This document shows, one piece after another, positions 24,334 through 37,319 of a DNA stretch of 64,000 bases. The position numbers and the translations under genes are program-made. The stretch is from Meghimatium bilineatum (lineage: Eukaryota > Mollusca > Gastropoda > Stylommatophora > Philomycidae). Location of the stretch: contig CM067316.1 of the NCBI GenBank assembly GCA_034231615.1, positions 30,123,714 to 30,187,713 of the forward strand, given 5' to 3'. Each line of letters starts with the position of its first letter. Position 1 is the first letter of the stretch. The notes beneath the pieces are model-generated. The model was given only the letters and a program-made list of their open reading frames with translations, had not been told where the DNA came from and made no database searches.

Positions 24334-26112
24334 CACTAGAATTGAGTGTATTCTGGCCCATTACACATGATTCCGTTGTATTGCAGCTTAATACGTCAGA
24401 ACACTGGCGTATCACATACGAATTGGGTGTATTCCAGTTTAGTACGCCAAAACTCGTTGTATTCTGGCATATTACTCACAAATTCATTGTCCTGAAGCTT
24501 ACTACACTAGAATTAAGTGTATTCTGGTCTATTACACATGGTTTCGTTGTATTGCAGCTTAATACGTCAGAATACTGGCGTATAAACACGAATTGGGTGT
24601 ACTGCAGTTTAGTACGCCAAAACTCGTTGTATTCTGGGATATTACTCACAAGTTCATTGCAATGAAGCTTACTACACTAGAATTGAGGGTATTCTGGCCT
24701 ATTACACATGATTTCGTTGTACTGCAGCTTAATACGTCAGAACACTGGCGTATTACACAAGAATTGGGAGTATTGCAGTTTAGTACGCCAAAACTCGTTG
24801 TATTCTGGGACATTACTCATAAATTCATTGTACTGAAGCTTACTACACTAGAATTGAGTGTATTCTGGGCTATTACACATGATTTCGTTGTAGTGCAGCT
24901 TAATACTTCAGAACACTGTCGTATTACACATGAATTGGGTGTATTGCAGTTTACTACGTCACAACTCGTTGTATTCTGGCATATTACTCACAAATTCATT
25001 GTACTGAAGCTTACTACACTAGAATTGAGTGTATTCTGGCCTATTACACATGATTTCGTTGTAGTGCAGCTTAATACTTCAGAACACTGTCGTATTACAC
25101 ATGAATTGGGTGTATTGCAGTTTAGTACGCCAAAACTCGTTGTATTCTGACATATTACTCACAAATTCATTGTACTGAAGCTTACTACACTACAATTGAG
25201 TGTATTCTGGCCTATTACACATGATTTCGTTGTAGTGCAGCTTAATACGTCAGAACACTGGCGTATTAAACACGAATTGGGAGTATTGCAGTTTAGTATG
25301 CCAAAACTCGTTGTATTCTGGAATATTACTCACAAATTCATTGTACTGAAGCTTACTACACTAGAATTGAGTGTATTCTGGCCTATTACACATGATTTCG
25401 TTGTAGTGCAGCTTAATACTTCAGAACACTGTCGTATTACACATGAATTGGGTGTATTGCAGTTTACTACGTCACAACTCGTTGTATTCTAGCATATTAC
25501 TCACAAATTCATTGTACTGAAGCTTACTACACTAGAATTGAGTGTATTCTGGCCCATTACACATGATTCCGTTGTATTGCAGCTTAATACGTCAGAACAC
25601 TGGCGTATCACATACGAATTGGGTGTATTCCAGTTTAGTACGCCAAAACTCGTTGTATTCTGGCATATTACTCACAAATTCATTGTCCTGAAGCTTACTA
25701 CACTAGAATTAAGTGTATTCTGGTCTATTACACATGATTTCGTTGTATTGCAGCTTAATACGTCAGAATACTGGCGTATAAACACGAATTGGGTGTACTG
25801 CAGTTTAGTACGCCAAAACTCGTTGTATTCTGGGACATTACTCATAAATTCATTGTACTGAAGCTTACTACACTAGAATTGAGTGTATTCTGGCCCATTA
25901 CACATGATTTCGTTGTATTGCAGCTTTATACGTCAGAACACTGGCGTATAAACACGAAATGGGTGTACTGCAGTTTAGTACGCCAAAACTCGTTGTATTC
26001 TGGAATATTACTCACAAATTCATTGTACTGAAGCTTACTACACTAGAATTGAGTGTATTCTGGGCTATTACACATGATTTCGTTGTAGTGCAGCTTAATA
26101 CTTCAGAACACT

Positions 26113-28772
26113 GTCCTATTACACAAGAATTGGGTGTATTGCAGTTTAGTACGCCAAAACTCATTGTATTCTGGGATATTACTCATAAATTCATTGTACT
26201 GAAGCTTACTACACTAGAATTAAGTGTATTCTGGTCTATTACACATGATTTCGTTGTATTGCAGCTAAATACGTCAGAATACTGGCGCATAAACACGAAT
26301 TGGGTGTACTGCAGTTTAGTACGCCAAAACTCGTTGTATTCTGGGATATTACTCACAAGTTCATTGCACTGAAGCTTACTACACTAGAATTGAGGGTATT
26401 CTGGCCTATTACACATGATTTCAATGTACTGCAGCTTAATACGTCAGAACACTGGCGTATTACACAAGAATTGGGAGTATTGCAGTTTAGTACGAAAAAA
26501 CTCGTTGTAATCTGGGACATTACTCATAAATTCATTGTACTGAAGCTTACTACACTAGAATTGAGTGTATTCTGGCCTATTACACATGATTTCGTTGTAT
26601 TGCAGCTTAATACTTCAGAACACTGGCGTATAAACACGAATTGGGTGTACTGCAGTTTAGTACGCCAAAACTCGTTGTATTCTGGAATATTAATCACAAA
26701 TTCATTGTACTGAAGCTTACTACACTAGAATTGAGTGTATTCTGGCCTATTACACATGATTTCGTTGTAGTGCAGCTTAATACTTCAGAACACTGTCGTA
26801 TTACACATGAATTGAGTGTATTGCAGTTTAGTACGCCAAAACTCGTTGTATTCTGATATATTACTCACAAATTCATTGTACTGAAGCTTACTACACTACA
26901 ATTGAGTGTATTCTGGCCTATTACACATGATTTCGTTGTAGTGCAGCTTAATACGTCAGAACACTGGCGTATTAAACACGAATTGGGAGTATTGCAGTTT
27001 AGTATGCCAAAACTCGTTGTATTCTGGAATATTACTCACAAATTCATTGTACTGAAGCTTACTACACTAGAATTGAGTGTATTCTTGCCTATTACACATG
27101 ATTTCGTTGTAGTGCAGCTTAATACTTCAGAACACTGTCGTATTACACATGAATTGGGTGTATTGCAGTTTACTACGTCACAACTCGTTGTATTCTGGCA
27201 TATTACTCACAAATTCATTGTACTGAAGCTTACTACACTAGAATTGAGTGTATTCTGGCCCATTACACATGATTCCGTTGTATTGCGGCTTAATACGTCA
27301 GAACACTGGCGTATAAACACGAATTGGGTGTATTGCAGTTTAGTACGCCAAAACTCGATGTATTCTGGAATATTACTCACAAATTCATTGTACTGAAGCT
27401 TACTACACTAGAATTGAGTGTTTTCTGGGCTATTACACATGATTTCGTTGTAGTGCAGCTTAATACTTCAGAACACTGTCGTATTACACATGAATTGGGT
27501 GTATTGCAGTTTACTACGTCACAACTCGTTGTATTCTGGCATATTACTCACAAATTCATTGTACTGAAGCTTACTACACTAGAATTGAGTGTATTCTGGC
27601 CCATTACACATGATTTCGTTGTATTGCAGCTTAATACTTCAGAACACTGGCGTATTAAACACGAATTGGGAGTATTGCAGTTTAGTACACCAAAACTCGT
27701 TGTATTCTGGCATATTAATCACAAATTAATTGTACTGAAGCTTACTACACTAGAATTGAGTGTATTCTGGCCCATTACACATGATTTCGTTGTATTGCAG
27801 CGTAATACTTCAGAACACTGGCGTATTAAACACGAATTGGGAGTATTGCAGTTTAGTACACCAAAACTCGTTGTATTCTGGCATATTAATCACAAATTAA
27901 TTGTACTGAAGCTTACTACACTAGAATTGAGTGTATTCTAGCCTATTGCACATGATTTCGTTGTATATCAGATTAATACGTCAGAACACTGGCGTATTAC
28001 ACAAGAATTGGGAGTATTGCAGTTTAGTACGAAAAAACTCGTTGTAATCTGGGACATTACTCATAAATTCATTGTACTGAAGCTTACTACACTAGAATTG
28101 AGTGTATTCTGGCCTATTACACATGATTTCGTTGTATTGCAGCTTAATACTTCAGAACACTGGCGTATAAACACGAATTGGGTGTACTGCAGTTTAGTAC
28201 GCCAAAACTCGTTGTATTCTGGAATATTAATCACAAATTCATTGTACTGAAGCTTACTACACTAGAATTGAGTGTATTCTGGCCTATTACACATGATTTC
28301 GTTGTAGTGCAGCTTAATACTTCAGAACACTGTCGTATTACACATGAATTGGGTGTATTGCAGTTTAGTACGCCAAAACTCGTTGTATTCTGACATATTA
28401 CTCACAAATTCATTGTACTGAAGCTTACTACACTACAATTGAGTGTATTCTGGCCTATTACACATGATTTCGTTGTAGTGCAGCTTAATACGTCAGAACA
28501 CTGGCGTATTAAACACGAATTGGGAGTATTGCAGTTTAGTATGCCAAAACTCGTTGTATTCTGGAATATTACTCACAAATTCATTGTACTGAAGCTTACT
28601 ACACTAGAATTGAGTGTATTCTGGCCTATTACACATGATTTCGTTGTAGTGCAGCTTAATACTTCAGAACACTGTCGTATTACACATGAATTGGGTGTAT
28701 TGCAGTTTACTACGTCACAACTCGTTGTATTCTAGCATATTACTCACAAATTCATTGTACTGAAGCTTACTA
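26113..28772. repeat. Copy 2 of the 27-monomer-scale duplication
   Basis: This is the partner of 21503-24333, shorter by one monomer. It carries its own single-base changes, including TTGAGTGTATTG near 26813 where TTGGGTGTATTG is usual, TTCTGATAT near 26851 where TTCTGACAT is usual, and GCAGCGTAATAC near 27799 where GCAGCTTAATAC is usual. The GCAGCGTAATAC change is itself repeated near 29166, which orders the following 8-mer duplication after this one. Confidence 0.83.
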
Positions 28773-30154
28773 CACTAGAATTGAGTGTTTTCTGGGCTAT
28801 TACACATGATTTCGTTGTAGTGCAGCTTAATACTTCAGAACACTGTCGTATTACACATGAATTGGGTGTATTGCAGTTTACTACGTCACAACTCGTTGTA
28901 TTCTGGCATATTACTCACAAATTCATTGTACTGAAGCTTACTACACTAGAATTGAGTGTATTCTGGCCCATTACACATGATTTCGTTGTATTGCAGCTTA
29001 ATACTTCAGAACACTGGCGTATTAAACACGAATTGGGAGTATTGCAGTTTAGTACACCAAAACTCGTTGTATTCTGGCATATTAATCACAAATTAATTGT
29101 ACTGAAGCTTACTACACTAGAATTGAGTGTATTCTGGCCCATTACACATGATTTCGTTGTATTGCAGCGTAATACTTCAGAACACTGGCGTATTAAACAC
29201 GAATTGGGAGTATTGCAGTTTAGTACACCAAAACTCGTTGTATTCTGGCATATTAATCACAAATTAATTGTACTGAAGCTTACTACACTAGAATTGAGTG
29301 TATTCTAGCCTATTGCACATGATTTCGTTGTATATCAGATTAATACGTCAGAACACTGGCGTATTACACAAGAATTGGGAGTATTGCAGTTTAGTACGAA
29401 AAAACTCGTTGTAATCTGGGACATTACTCATAAATTCATTGTACTGAAGCTTACTACACTAGAATTGAGTGTATTCTGGCCTATTACACATGATTTCGTT
29501 GTATTGCAGCTTAATACTTCAGAACACTGGCGTATAAACACGAATTGGGTGTACTGCAGTTTAGTACGCCAAAACTCGTTGTATTCTGGAATATTAATCA
29601 CAAATTCATTGTACTGAAGCTTACTACACTAGAATTGAGTGTATTCTGGCCTATTACACATGATTTCGTTGTAGTGCAGCTTAATACTTCAGAACACTGT
29701 CGTATTACACATGAATTGGGTGTATTGCAGTTTAGTACGCCAAAACTCGTTGTATTCTGACATATTACTCACAAATTCATTGTACTGAAGCTTACTACAC
29801 TACAATTGAGTGTATTCTGGCCTATTACACATGATTTCGTTGTAGTGCAGCTTAATACGTCAGAACACTGGCGTATTAAACACGAATTGGGAGTATTGCA
29901 GTTTAGTATGCCAAAACTCGTTGTATTCTGGAATATTACTCACAAATTCATTGTACTGAAGCTTACTACACTAGAATTGAGTGTATTCTGGCCTATTACA
30001 CATGATTTCGTTGTAGTGCAGCTTAATACTTCAGAACACTGTCGTATTACACATGAATTGGGTGTATTGCAGTTTACTACGTCACAACTCGTTGTATTCT
30101 AGCATATTACTCACAAATTCATTGTACTGAAGCTTACTACACTAGAATTGAGTG
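27372..30154. repeat. 8-monomer tandem duplication (1,367 bp) nested in copy 2
   Basis: Positions 28008, 28178 and 28439 correspond to 29375, 29545 and 29806 at 1,367 bp. The marker GAGTGTTTTCTGGGC is at about 27416 and 28783, and GCAGCGTAATAC is at about 27799 and 29166. The copies separate at 28788/30155. As a consequence, sequence at 24000-25034 reappears at 29806-30840 with offset 5,806 bp (4,439 + 1,367). Confidence 0.85.
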
Positions 30155-32475
30155 TATTCTGGCCCATTACACATGATTCCGTTGTATTGCGGCTTAATAC
30201 GTCAGAACACTGGCGTATCACATACGAATTGGGTGTATTCCAGTTTAGTACGCCAAAACTCGTTGTATTCTGGCATATTACTCACAAATTCATTGTCCTG
30301 AAGCTTACTACACTAGAATTAAGTGTATTCTGGTCTATTACACATGATTTCGTTGTATTGCAGCTTAATACGTCAGAATACTGGCGTATAAACACGAATT
30401 GGGTGTACTGCAGTTTAGTACGCCAAAACTCGTTGTATTCTGGGATATTACTCACAAGTTCATTGCAATGAAGCTTACTACACTAGAATTGAGGGTATTC
30501 TGGCCTATTACACATGATTTCGTTGTACTGCAGCTTAATACGTCAGAACACTGGCGTATTACACAAGAATTGGGAGTATTGCAGTTTAGTACGCCAAAAC
30601 TCGTTGTATTCTGGGACATTACTCATAAATTCATTGTACTGAAGCTTACTACACTAGAATTGAGTGTATTCTGGGCTATTACACATGATTTCGTTGTAGT
30701 GCAGCTTAATACTTCAGAACACTGTCGTATTACACATGAATTGGGTGTATTGCAGTTTACTACGTCACAACTCGTTGTATTCTGGCATATTACTCACAAA
30801 TTCATTGTACTGAAGCTTACTACACTAGAATTGAGTGTATTCTGGCCCATTACACATGATTTCGTTGTATTGCAGCTTAATACTTCAGAACACTGGCGTA
30901 TTAAACACGAATTGGGAGTATTGCAGTTTAGTACACCAAAACTCGTTGTATTCTGGCATATTAATCACAAATTAATTGTACTGAAGCTTACTACACTAGA
31001 ATTGAGTGTATTCTAGCCTATTGCACATGATTTCGTTGTATATCAGATTAATACGTCAGAACACTGGCGTATTACACATGAATTGGGTGTATTGCAGTTT
31101 AGTACGCCAAAACTCATTGTATTCTGGGATATTACTCATAAATTCATTGTACTGAAGCTTACTACACTAGAATTGAGTGTATTCTGGCCTATTACACATG
31201 ATTTCGTTGTATTGCAGCTTAATACGTCAGAATACTGGCGTATAAACACGAATTGGGTGTACTGCAGTTTAGTACGCCAAAACTCGTTGTATTCTGGGAC
31301 ATTACTCATAAATTCATTGTACTGAAGCTTACTACACTAGAATTGAGTGTAGTCTGGGCTATTACACATGATTTCGTTGTAGTGCAGCTTAATACTTCAG
31401 AACACTGTCGTATTACACATGAATTGGGTGTATTGCAGTTTACTACGCCAAAACTCATTGTATTCTGGGATATTACTCATAAATTCATTGTACTGAAGCT
31501 TACTACACTAGAATTAAGTGTATTCTGGTCTATTACACATGATTTCGTTGTATTGCAGCTAAATACGTCAGAATACTGGCGCATAAACACGAATTGGGTG
31601 TACTGCAGTTTAGTACGCCAAAACTCGTTGTATTCTGGGATATTACTCACAAGTTCATTGCACTGAAGCTTACTACACTAGAATTGAGGGTATTCTGGCC
31701 TATTACACATGATTTCGTTGTACTGCAGCTTAATACGTCAGAACACTGGCGTATTACACAAGAATTGGGAGTATTGCAGTTTAGTACGAAAAAACTCGTT
31801 GTAATCTGGGACATTACTCATAAATTCATTGTACTGAAGCTTACTACACTAGAATTGAGTGTATTCTGGCCTATTACACATGATTTCGTTGTATTGCAGC
31901 TTAATACTTCAGAACACTGGCGTATAAACACGAATTGGGTGTACTGCAGTTTAGTACGCCAAAACTCGTTGTATTCTGGAATATTAATCACAAATTCATT
32001 GTACTGAAGCTTACTACACTAGAATTGAGTGTATTCTGGCCTATTACACATGATTTCGTTGTAGTGCAGCTTAATACTTCAGAACACTGTCGTATTACAC
32101 ATGAATTGGGTGTATTGCAGTTTAGTACGCCAAAACTCGTTGTATTCTGACATATTACTCACAAATTCATTGTACTGAAGCTTACTACACTACAATTGAG
32201 TGTATTCTGGCCTATTTCACATGATTTCGTTGTATTTCAGATTAATACGTCAGAACACTGGCGTATTACACAAGAATTGGGTGTATTGCAGTTTAGTACG
32301 CCAAAACTCGTTGTATTCTGGGATATTACTCATAAATTCATTGTACTGAAGCTTACTACACTAGAATTAAGTGTATTCTGGTCTATTACACATGATTTCG
32401 TTGTATTGCAGCTTAATACGTCAGAATACTGGCGTATAAACACGAATTGGGTGTACTGCAGTTTAGTACGCCAAA

Positions 32476-32492
32476 ATTCGTTGTATTCTGGG
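32476..32492 (+). other. CENP-B-box-like 17-mer, 8 of 9 core positions
   Basis: ATTCGTTGTATTCTGGG has the same eight of nine matches to the mammalian CENP-B core as the site at 15231. It arises from the same C-to-T change (CTCG to TTCG) in an unrelated monomer context. Confidence 0.25.
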
Positions 32493-34525
32493 ATATTACT
32501 CACAAGTTCATTGCACTGAAGCTTACTACACTAGAATTGAGGGTAATCTGGCCTATTACACATGATTTCGTTGTACTGCAGCTTAATACGTCAGAACACT
32601 GGCGTATTAAACAAGAATTGGGAGTATTGCAGTTTAGTACGCCAAAACTCGTTGTATTCTGGAATATTACTCACAAATTCATTGTACTGAAGCTTACTAC
32701 ACTAGAATTGAGTGTATTCTGGCCTATTACACATGATTTCGTTGTAGTGCAGCTTAATACTTCAGAACACTGTCGTATTACACATGAATTGGGTGTATTG
32801 CAGTTTACTACGTCACAACTCGTTGTATTCTGGCATATTACTCACAAATTCATTGTACTGAAGCTTACTACACTAGAATTGAGTGTATTCTGGCCCATTA
32901 CACATGATTTCGTTGTATTGCAGCTTAATACTTCAGAACCCTGGCGTATTAAACACGAATTGGGAGTATTGCAGTTTAGTACGCCAAAACTCGTTGTATT
33001 CTGGCATATTAATCACAAATTAATTGTACTGAAGCTTACTACACTAGAATTGAGTGTATTCTAGCCCATTGCACATGATTTCGTTGTATTTCAGATTAAT
33101 ACGTCAGAACACTGGCGTATTACACAAGAATTGGGTGTATTGCAGTTTAGTACGCCAAAACTCATTGTATTCTGGGATATTACTCATAAATTCATTGTAC
33201 TGAAGCTTACTACACTAGAATTAAGTGTATTCTGGTCTATTACACAGGATTTCGTTGTATTGCAGCTAAATACGTCAGAATACTGGCGTATAAACACGAA
33301 TTGGGTGTACTGCAGTTTAGTACGCCAAAACACTTTGTATTCTGGAATATTACTCACAAGTTCATTGCACTGAAGCTTACTACACTAGAATTGAGTGTAT
33401 TCTGGCCTATTACACATGATTTCGTTGTAGTGCAGCTTAATACTTCAGAACACTGTCGTATTACACATGAATTGGGTGTATTGCAGTTTACTACGCCAAA
33501 ACTCGTTGTATTCTGGCATATTACTCACAAATTCATTGTACTGAAGCTTACTACACTACAATTGAGTGTATTCTGGCCTATTACACATGATTTCGTTGTA
33601 GTGCAGCTTAATACGTCAGAACACTGGCGTATTAAACATGAATTGGGAGTATTGCAGTTTTGTATGCCAAAACGCGTTGTATTCTGGCATATTACTCATA
33701 AATTCATTGTACTGAAGCTTACTACACTAGAATTGAGTGTATTCTAGCCTATTTCACATGATTTCGTTGTATTTCAGATTAATACGTCAGAACACTGGCG
33801 TATTACACAAGAATTGGGTGTATTGCAGTTTAGTACGCCAAAACTCGTTGTATTCTGGGATATTACTCATAAATTCATTGTACTGAAGCTTACTACACTA
33901 GAATTAAGTGTATTCTGGTCTATTACACATGATTTCGTTGTATTGCAGCTTAATACGTCAGAATACTGGCGTATAAACACGAATTGGGTGTACTGCAGTT
34001 TAGCACGCCAAAACTCGTTGTATTCTGGGATATTACTCACAAGTTCATTGCACTGAAGCTTACTACACTAGAATTGAGGGTATTCTGGCCTATTACACAT
34101 GATTTCGTTGTACTGCAGCTTAATACGTCAGAACACTGGCGTATTACACAAGAATTGGGAGTATTGCAGTTTAGTACGCCAAAACTCGTTGTATTCTGGG
34201 ACATTACTCATAAATTCATTGTACTGAAGCTTACTACACTAGAATTGAGTGTATTCTGGCCTATTACACATGATTTCGTTGTATTGCAGCTTAATACGTC
34301 AGAACACTGGCGTATAAACACGAATTGGGTGTACTGCAGTTTAGTACGCCAAAACTCGTTGTATTCTGGAATATTACTCACAAATTCATTGTACTGAAGC
34401 TTACTACACTAGAATTGAGTGTATTCTGGCCTATTACATATGATTTCGTTGTAGTGCAGCTTAATACTTCAGAACACTGTCGTATTACACATGAATTGGG
34501 TGTATTGCAGTTTACTACGTCACAA

Positions 34526-34694
34526 CTCGTTGTATTCTGGAATATTACTCACAAATTCATTGTACTGAAGTTAGTACACTAGAATTGAGTGTATTCTGGC
34601 CATTACACATGATTTCGTTGTATTGCAGCTTAATACTTCAGAACACTGGCGTATTAAACACGAATTGGGTGTACTGCAGTTTAGTACGCCAAAA
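34526..34694. repeat. Degenerate 169-bp monomer with three clustered changes
   Basis: This monomer spans 169 bp. CTGAAGCTTACTACAC has become CTGAAGTTAGTACAC near 34566-34578 (one deletion and one substitution, losing the HindIII site), and GGCCCATT has become GGCCATT near 34600. It is the most damaged full-length monomer that I noticed, and no second copy with the same changes was seen. Confidence 0.8.
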
Positions 34695-35194
34695 CTCGTT
34701 GTATTCTGGAATATTACTCACAAATTCATTGTACTGAAGCTTACTACACTAGAATTGAGTGTATTCTGGCCTATTACACATGATTTCGTTGTATTGCAGC
34801 TTAATACGTCAGAACACTGGCGTATTACACAAGAATTGGGAGTATTGCAGTTTAGTACGCCAAAACTCGTTGTATTCTGGGACATTACTCATAAATTCAT
34901 TGTACTGAAGCTTACTACACTAGAATTGAGTGTATTCTGGCCTATTACACATGATTTCGTTGTAGTGCAGCTTAATACTTCAGAACACTGTCGTATTACA
35001 CATGAATTGGGTGTATTGCAGTTTACTACGCCAAAACTCGTTGTATTCTGGCATATTACTCACACATTCATTGTACTGAAGCTTACTACACTAGAATTAA
35101 GTGTATTCTGGTCTATTACACATGATTTCGTTGTATTGCAGCTTAATACGTTAGAATACTGGCGTATAAACACGAATTGGGTGTACTGCAGTTT

Positions 35195-37319
35195 AGTACG
35201 TCACAACTCGTTGTATTCTGGAATATTACTCACAAATGCATTGTACTGAAGCTTACTACACTAGAATTGAGTGTATTCTGGCCCATTACACATGATTTCG
35301 TTGTATTGCAGCTTAATACTTCAGAACACTGGCGTATTAAACACGAATTGGGAGTATTTCAGTTTAGTACGCCAAAACTCGTTGTATTCTGGCATATTAA
35401 TCACAAATTAATTGTACTGAAGCTTAATACACTAGAATTGAGTGTATTCTAGCCTATTGCACATGATTTCGTTGTATTTCAGATTAATACGTCAGAACAC
35501 TGGCGTATTACACAAGAATTGGGTGTATTGCAGTTTAGTACGCCAAAACTCATTGTATTCTGGGATATTACTCATAAATTCATTGTACTGAAGCTTACTA
35601 CACTAGAATTAAGTGTATTCTGGTCTATTACACATGATTTCGTTGTATTGCAGCTAAATACGTCAGAATACTGGCGTATAAACACGAATTGGGTGTACTG
35701 CAGTTTAGTACGCCAAAACTCGTTGTATTCTGGGATATTACTCACAAGTTCATTGCACTGAAGCTTACTACACTAGAATTGAGGGTATTCTGGCCTATTA
35801 CACATGATTTCGTTGCACTGCAGCTTAATACGTCAGAACACTGGCGTATTACACAAGAATTGGGAGTATTGCAGTTTAGTACGCCAAAACTCGTTGTATT
35901 CTGGGACATTACTCATAAATTCATTGTACTGAAGCTTACTACACTAGAATTGAGTGTATTCTGGCCTATTACACATGATTTCGTTGTAGTGCAGCTTAAT
36001 ACTTCAGAACACTGTCGTATTACACATGAATTGGGTGTATTGCAGTTTACTACGCCAAAAGTCGTTGTATTCTGGCATATTACTCACAAATTCATTGTAC
36101 TGAAGCTTACTACACTAGAATTGAGTGTATTCTGGCCTATTACACATGATTTCGTTGTATTGCAGCTTAATACGTCAGAACACTGGCGTATAAACACGAA
36201 TTGGGTGTACTGCAGTTTAGTACGCCAAAACTCGTTGTATTCTGGAATATTACTCACAAATTCATTGTACTGAAGCTTACTACACTAGAATTGAGTGTAT
36301 TCTGGCCTATTACACATGATTTCGTATTAGTGCAGCTTAATACTTCAGAACACTGTCGTATTACACATGAATTGGGTGTATTGCAGTTTACTACGTCACA
36401 ACTCGTTGTATTCTGGAATATTACTCACAAATTCATTGTACTGAAGCTTACTACACTAGAATTGAGTGTATTCTGGCCCATTACACATGATTTCGTTGTA
36501 TTGCAGCTTAATACTTCAGAACACTGGCGTATTAAACACGAATTGGGAGTATTGCAGTTTAGTACGCCAAAACTCGTTGTATTCTGGCATATTAATCACA
36601 AATTAATTGTACTGAAGCTTAATACACTAGAATTGAGTGTATTCTAGCCTATTGCACATGATTTCGTTGTATTTCAGATTAATACGTCAGAACACTGGCG
36701 TATTACACAAGAATTGGGTGTATTGCAGTTTAGTACGCCAAAACTCATTGTATTCTGGGATATTACTCATAAATTCATTGTACTGAAGCTTACTACACTA
36801 GAATTAAGTGTATTCTGGTCTATTACACATGATTTCGTTGTATTGCAGCTAAATACGTCAGAATACTGGCGTATAAACACGAATTGGGTGTACTGCAGTT
36901 TAGTACGCCAAAACTCGTTGTATTCTGGGATATTACTCACAAGTTCATTGCACTGAAGCTTACTACACTAGAATTGAGGGTATTCTGGCCTATTACACAT
37001 GATTTCGTTGCACTGCAGCTTAATACGTCAGAACACTGGCGTATTACACAAGAATTGGGAGTATTGCAGTTTAGTACGCCAAAACTCGTTGTATTCTGGG
37101 ACATTACTCATAAATTCATTGTACTGAAGCTTACTACACTAGAATTGAGTGTATTCTGGCCTATTACACATGATTTCGTTGTAGTGCAGCTTAATACTTC
37201 AGAACACTGTCGTATTACACATGAATTGGGTGTATTGCAGTTTACTACGCCAAAAGTCGTTGTATTCTGGCATATTACTCACAAATTCATTGTACTGAAG
37301 CTTACTACACTAGAATTGA
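35195..37319. repeat. 7-monomer tandem duplication (1,195 bp), about 1.8 copies
   Basis: Positions 35519 and 35689 correspond to 36714 and 36884 at 1,195 bp. Shared variants are GTTGCACTGCAG, ACGCCAAAAGTCG and AAGCTTAATACAC. The first copy has private CACAAATGCATTG (35235) and GAGTATTTCAG (35355). The copies part at about 36124/37319, where GAGTGTATT becomes GAGGGTATT. Confidence 0.82.

Larger units (their letters stand above)
30841..35194. repeat. Mixed-order satellite stretch without a clear long tandem unit
   Basis: This stretch contains the same monomer types, but I could not find a long perfect tandem unit in it. Local types recur at 33131 and 33814 (683 bp, four monomers), with different neighbours. 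Private changes are more frequent here: GAGTGTAGTCTGG near 31350, TACACAGGATTTC near 33245, AACACTTTGTATTC near 33330, TTTTGTATGCC near 33660, TTTAGCACGCC near 34001 and TTAGAATACTGG near 35151. I read it as an older or less recently homogenised part of the array. Confidence 0.6.
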
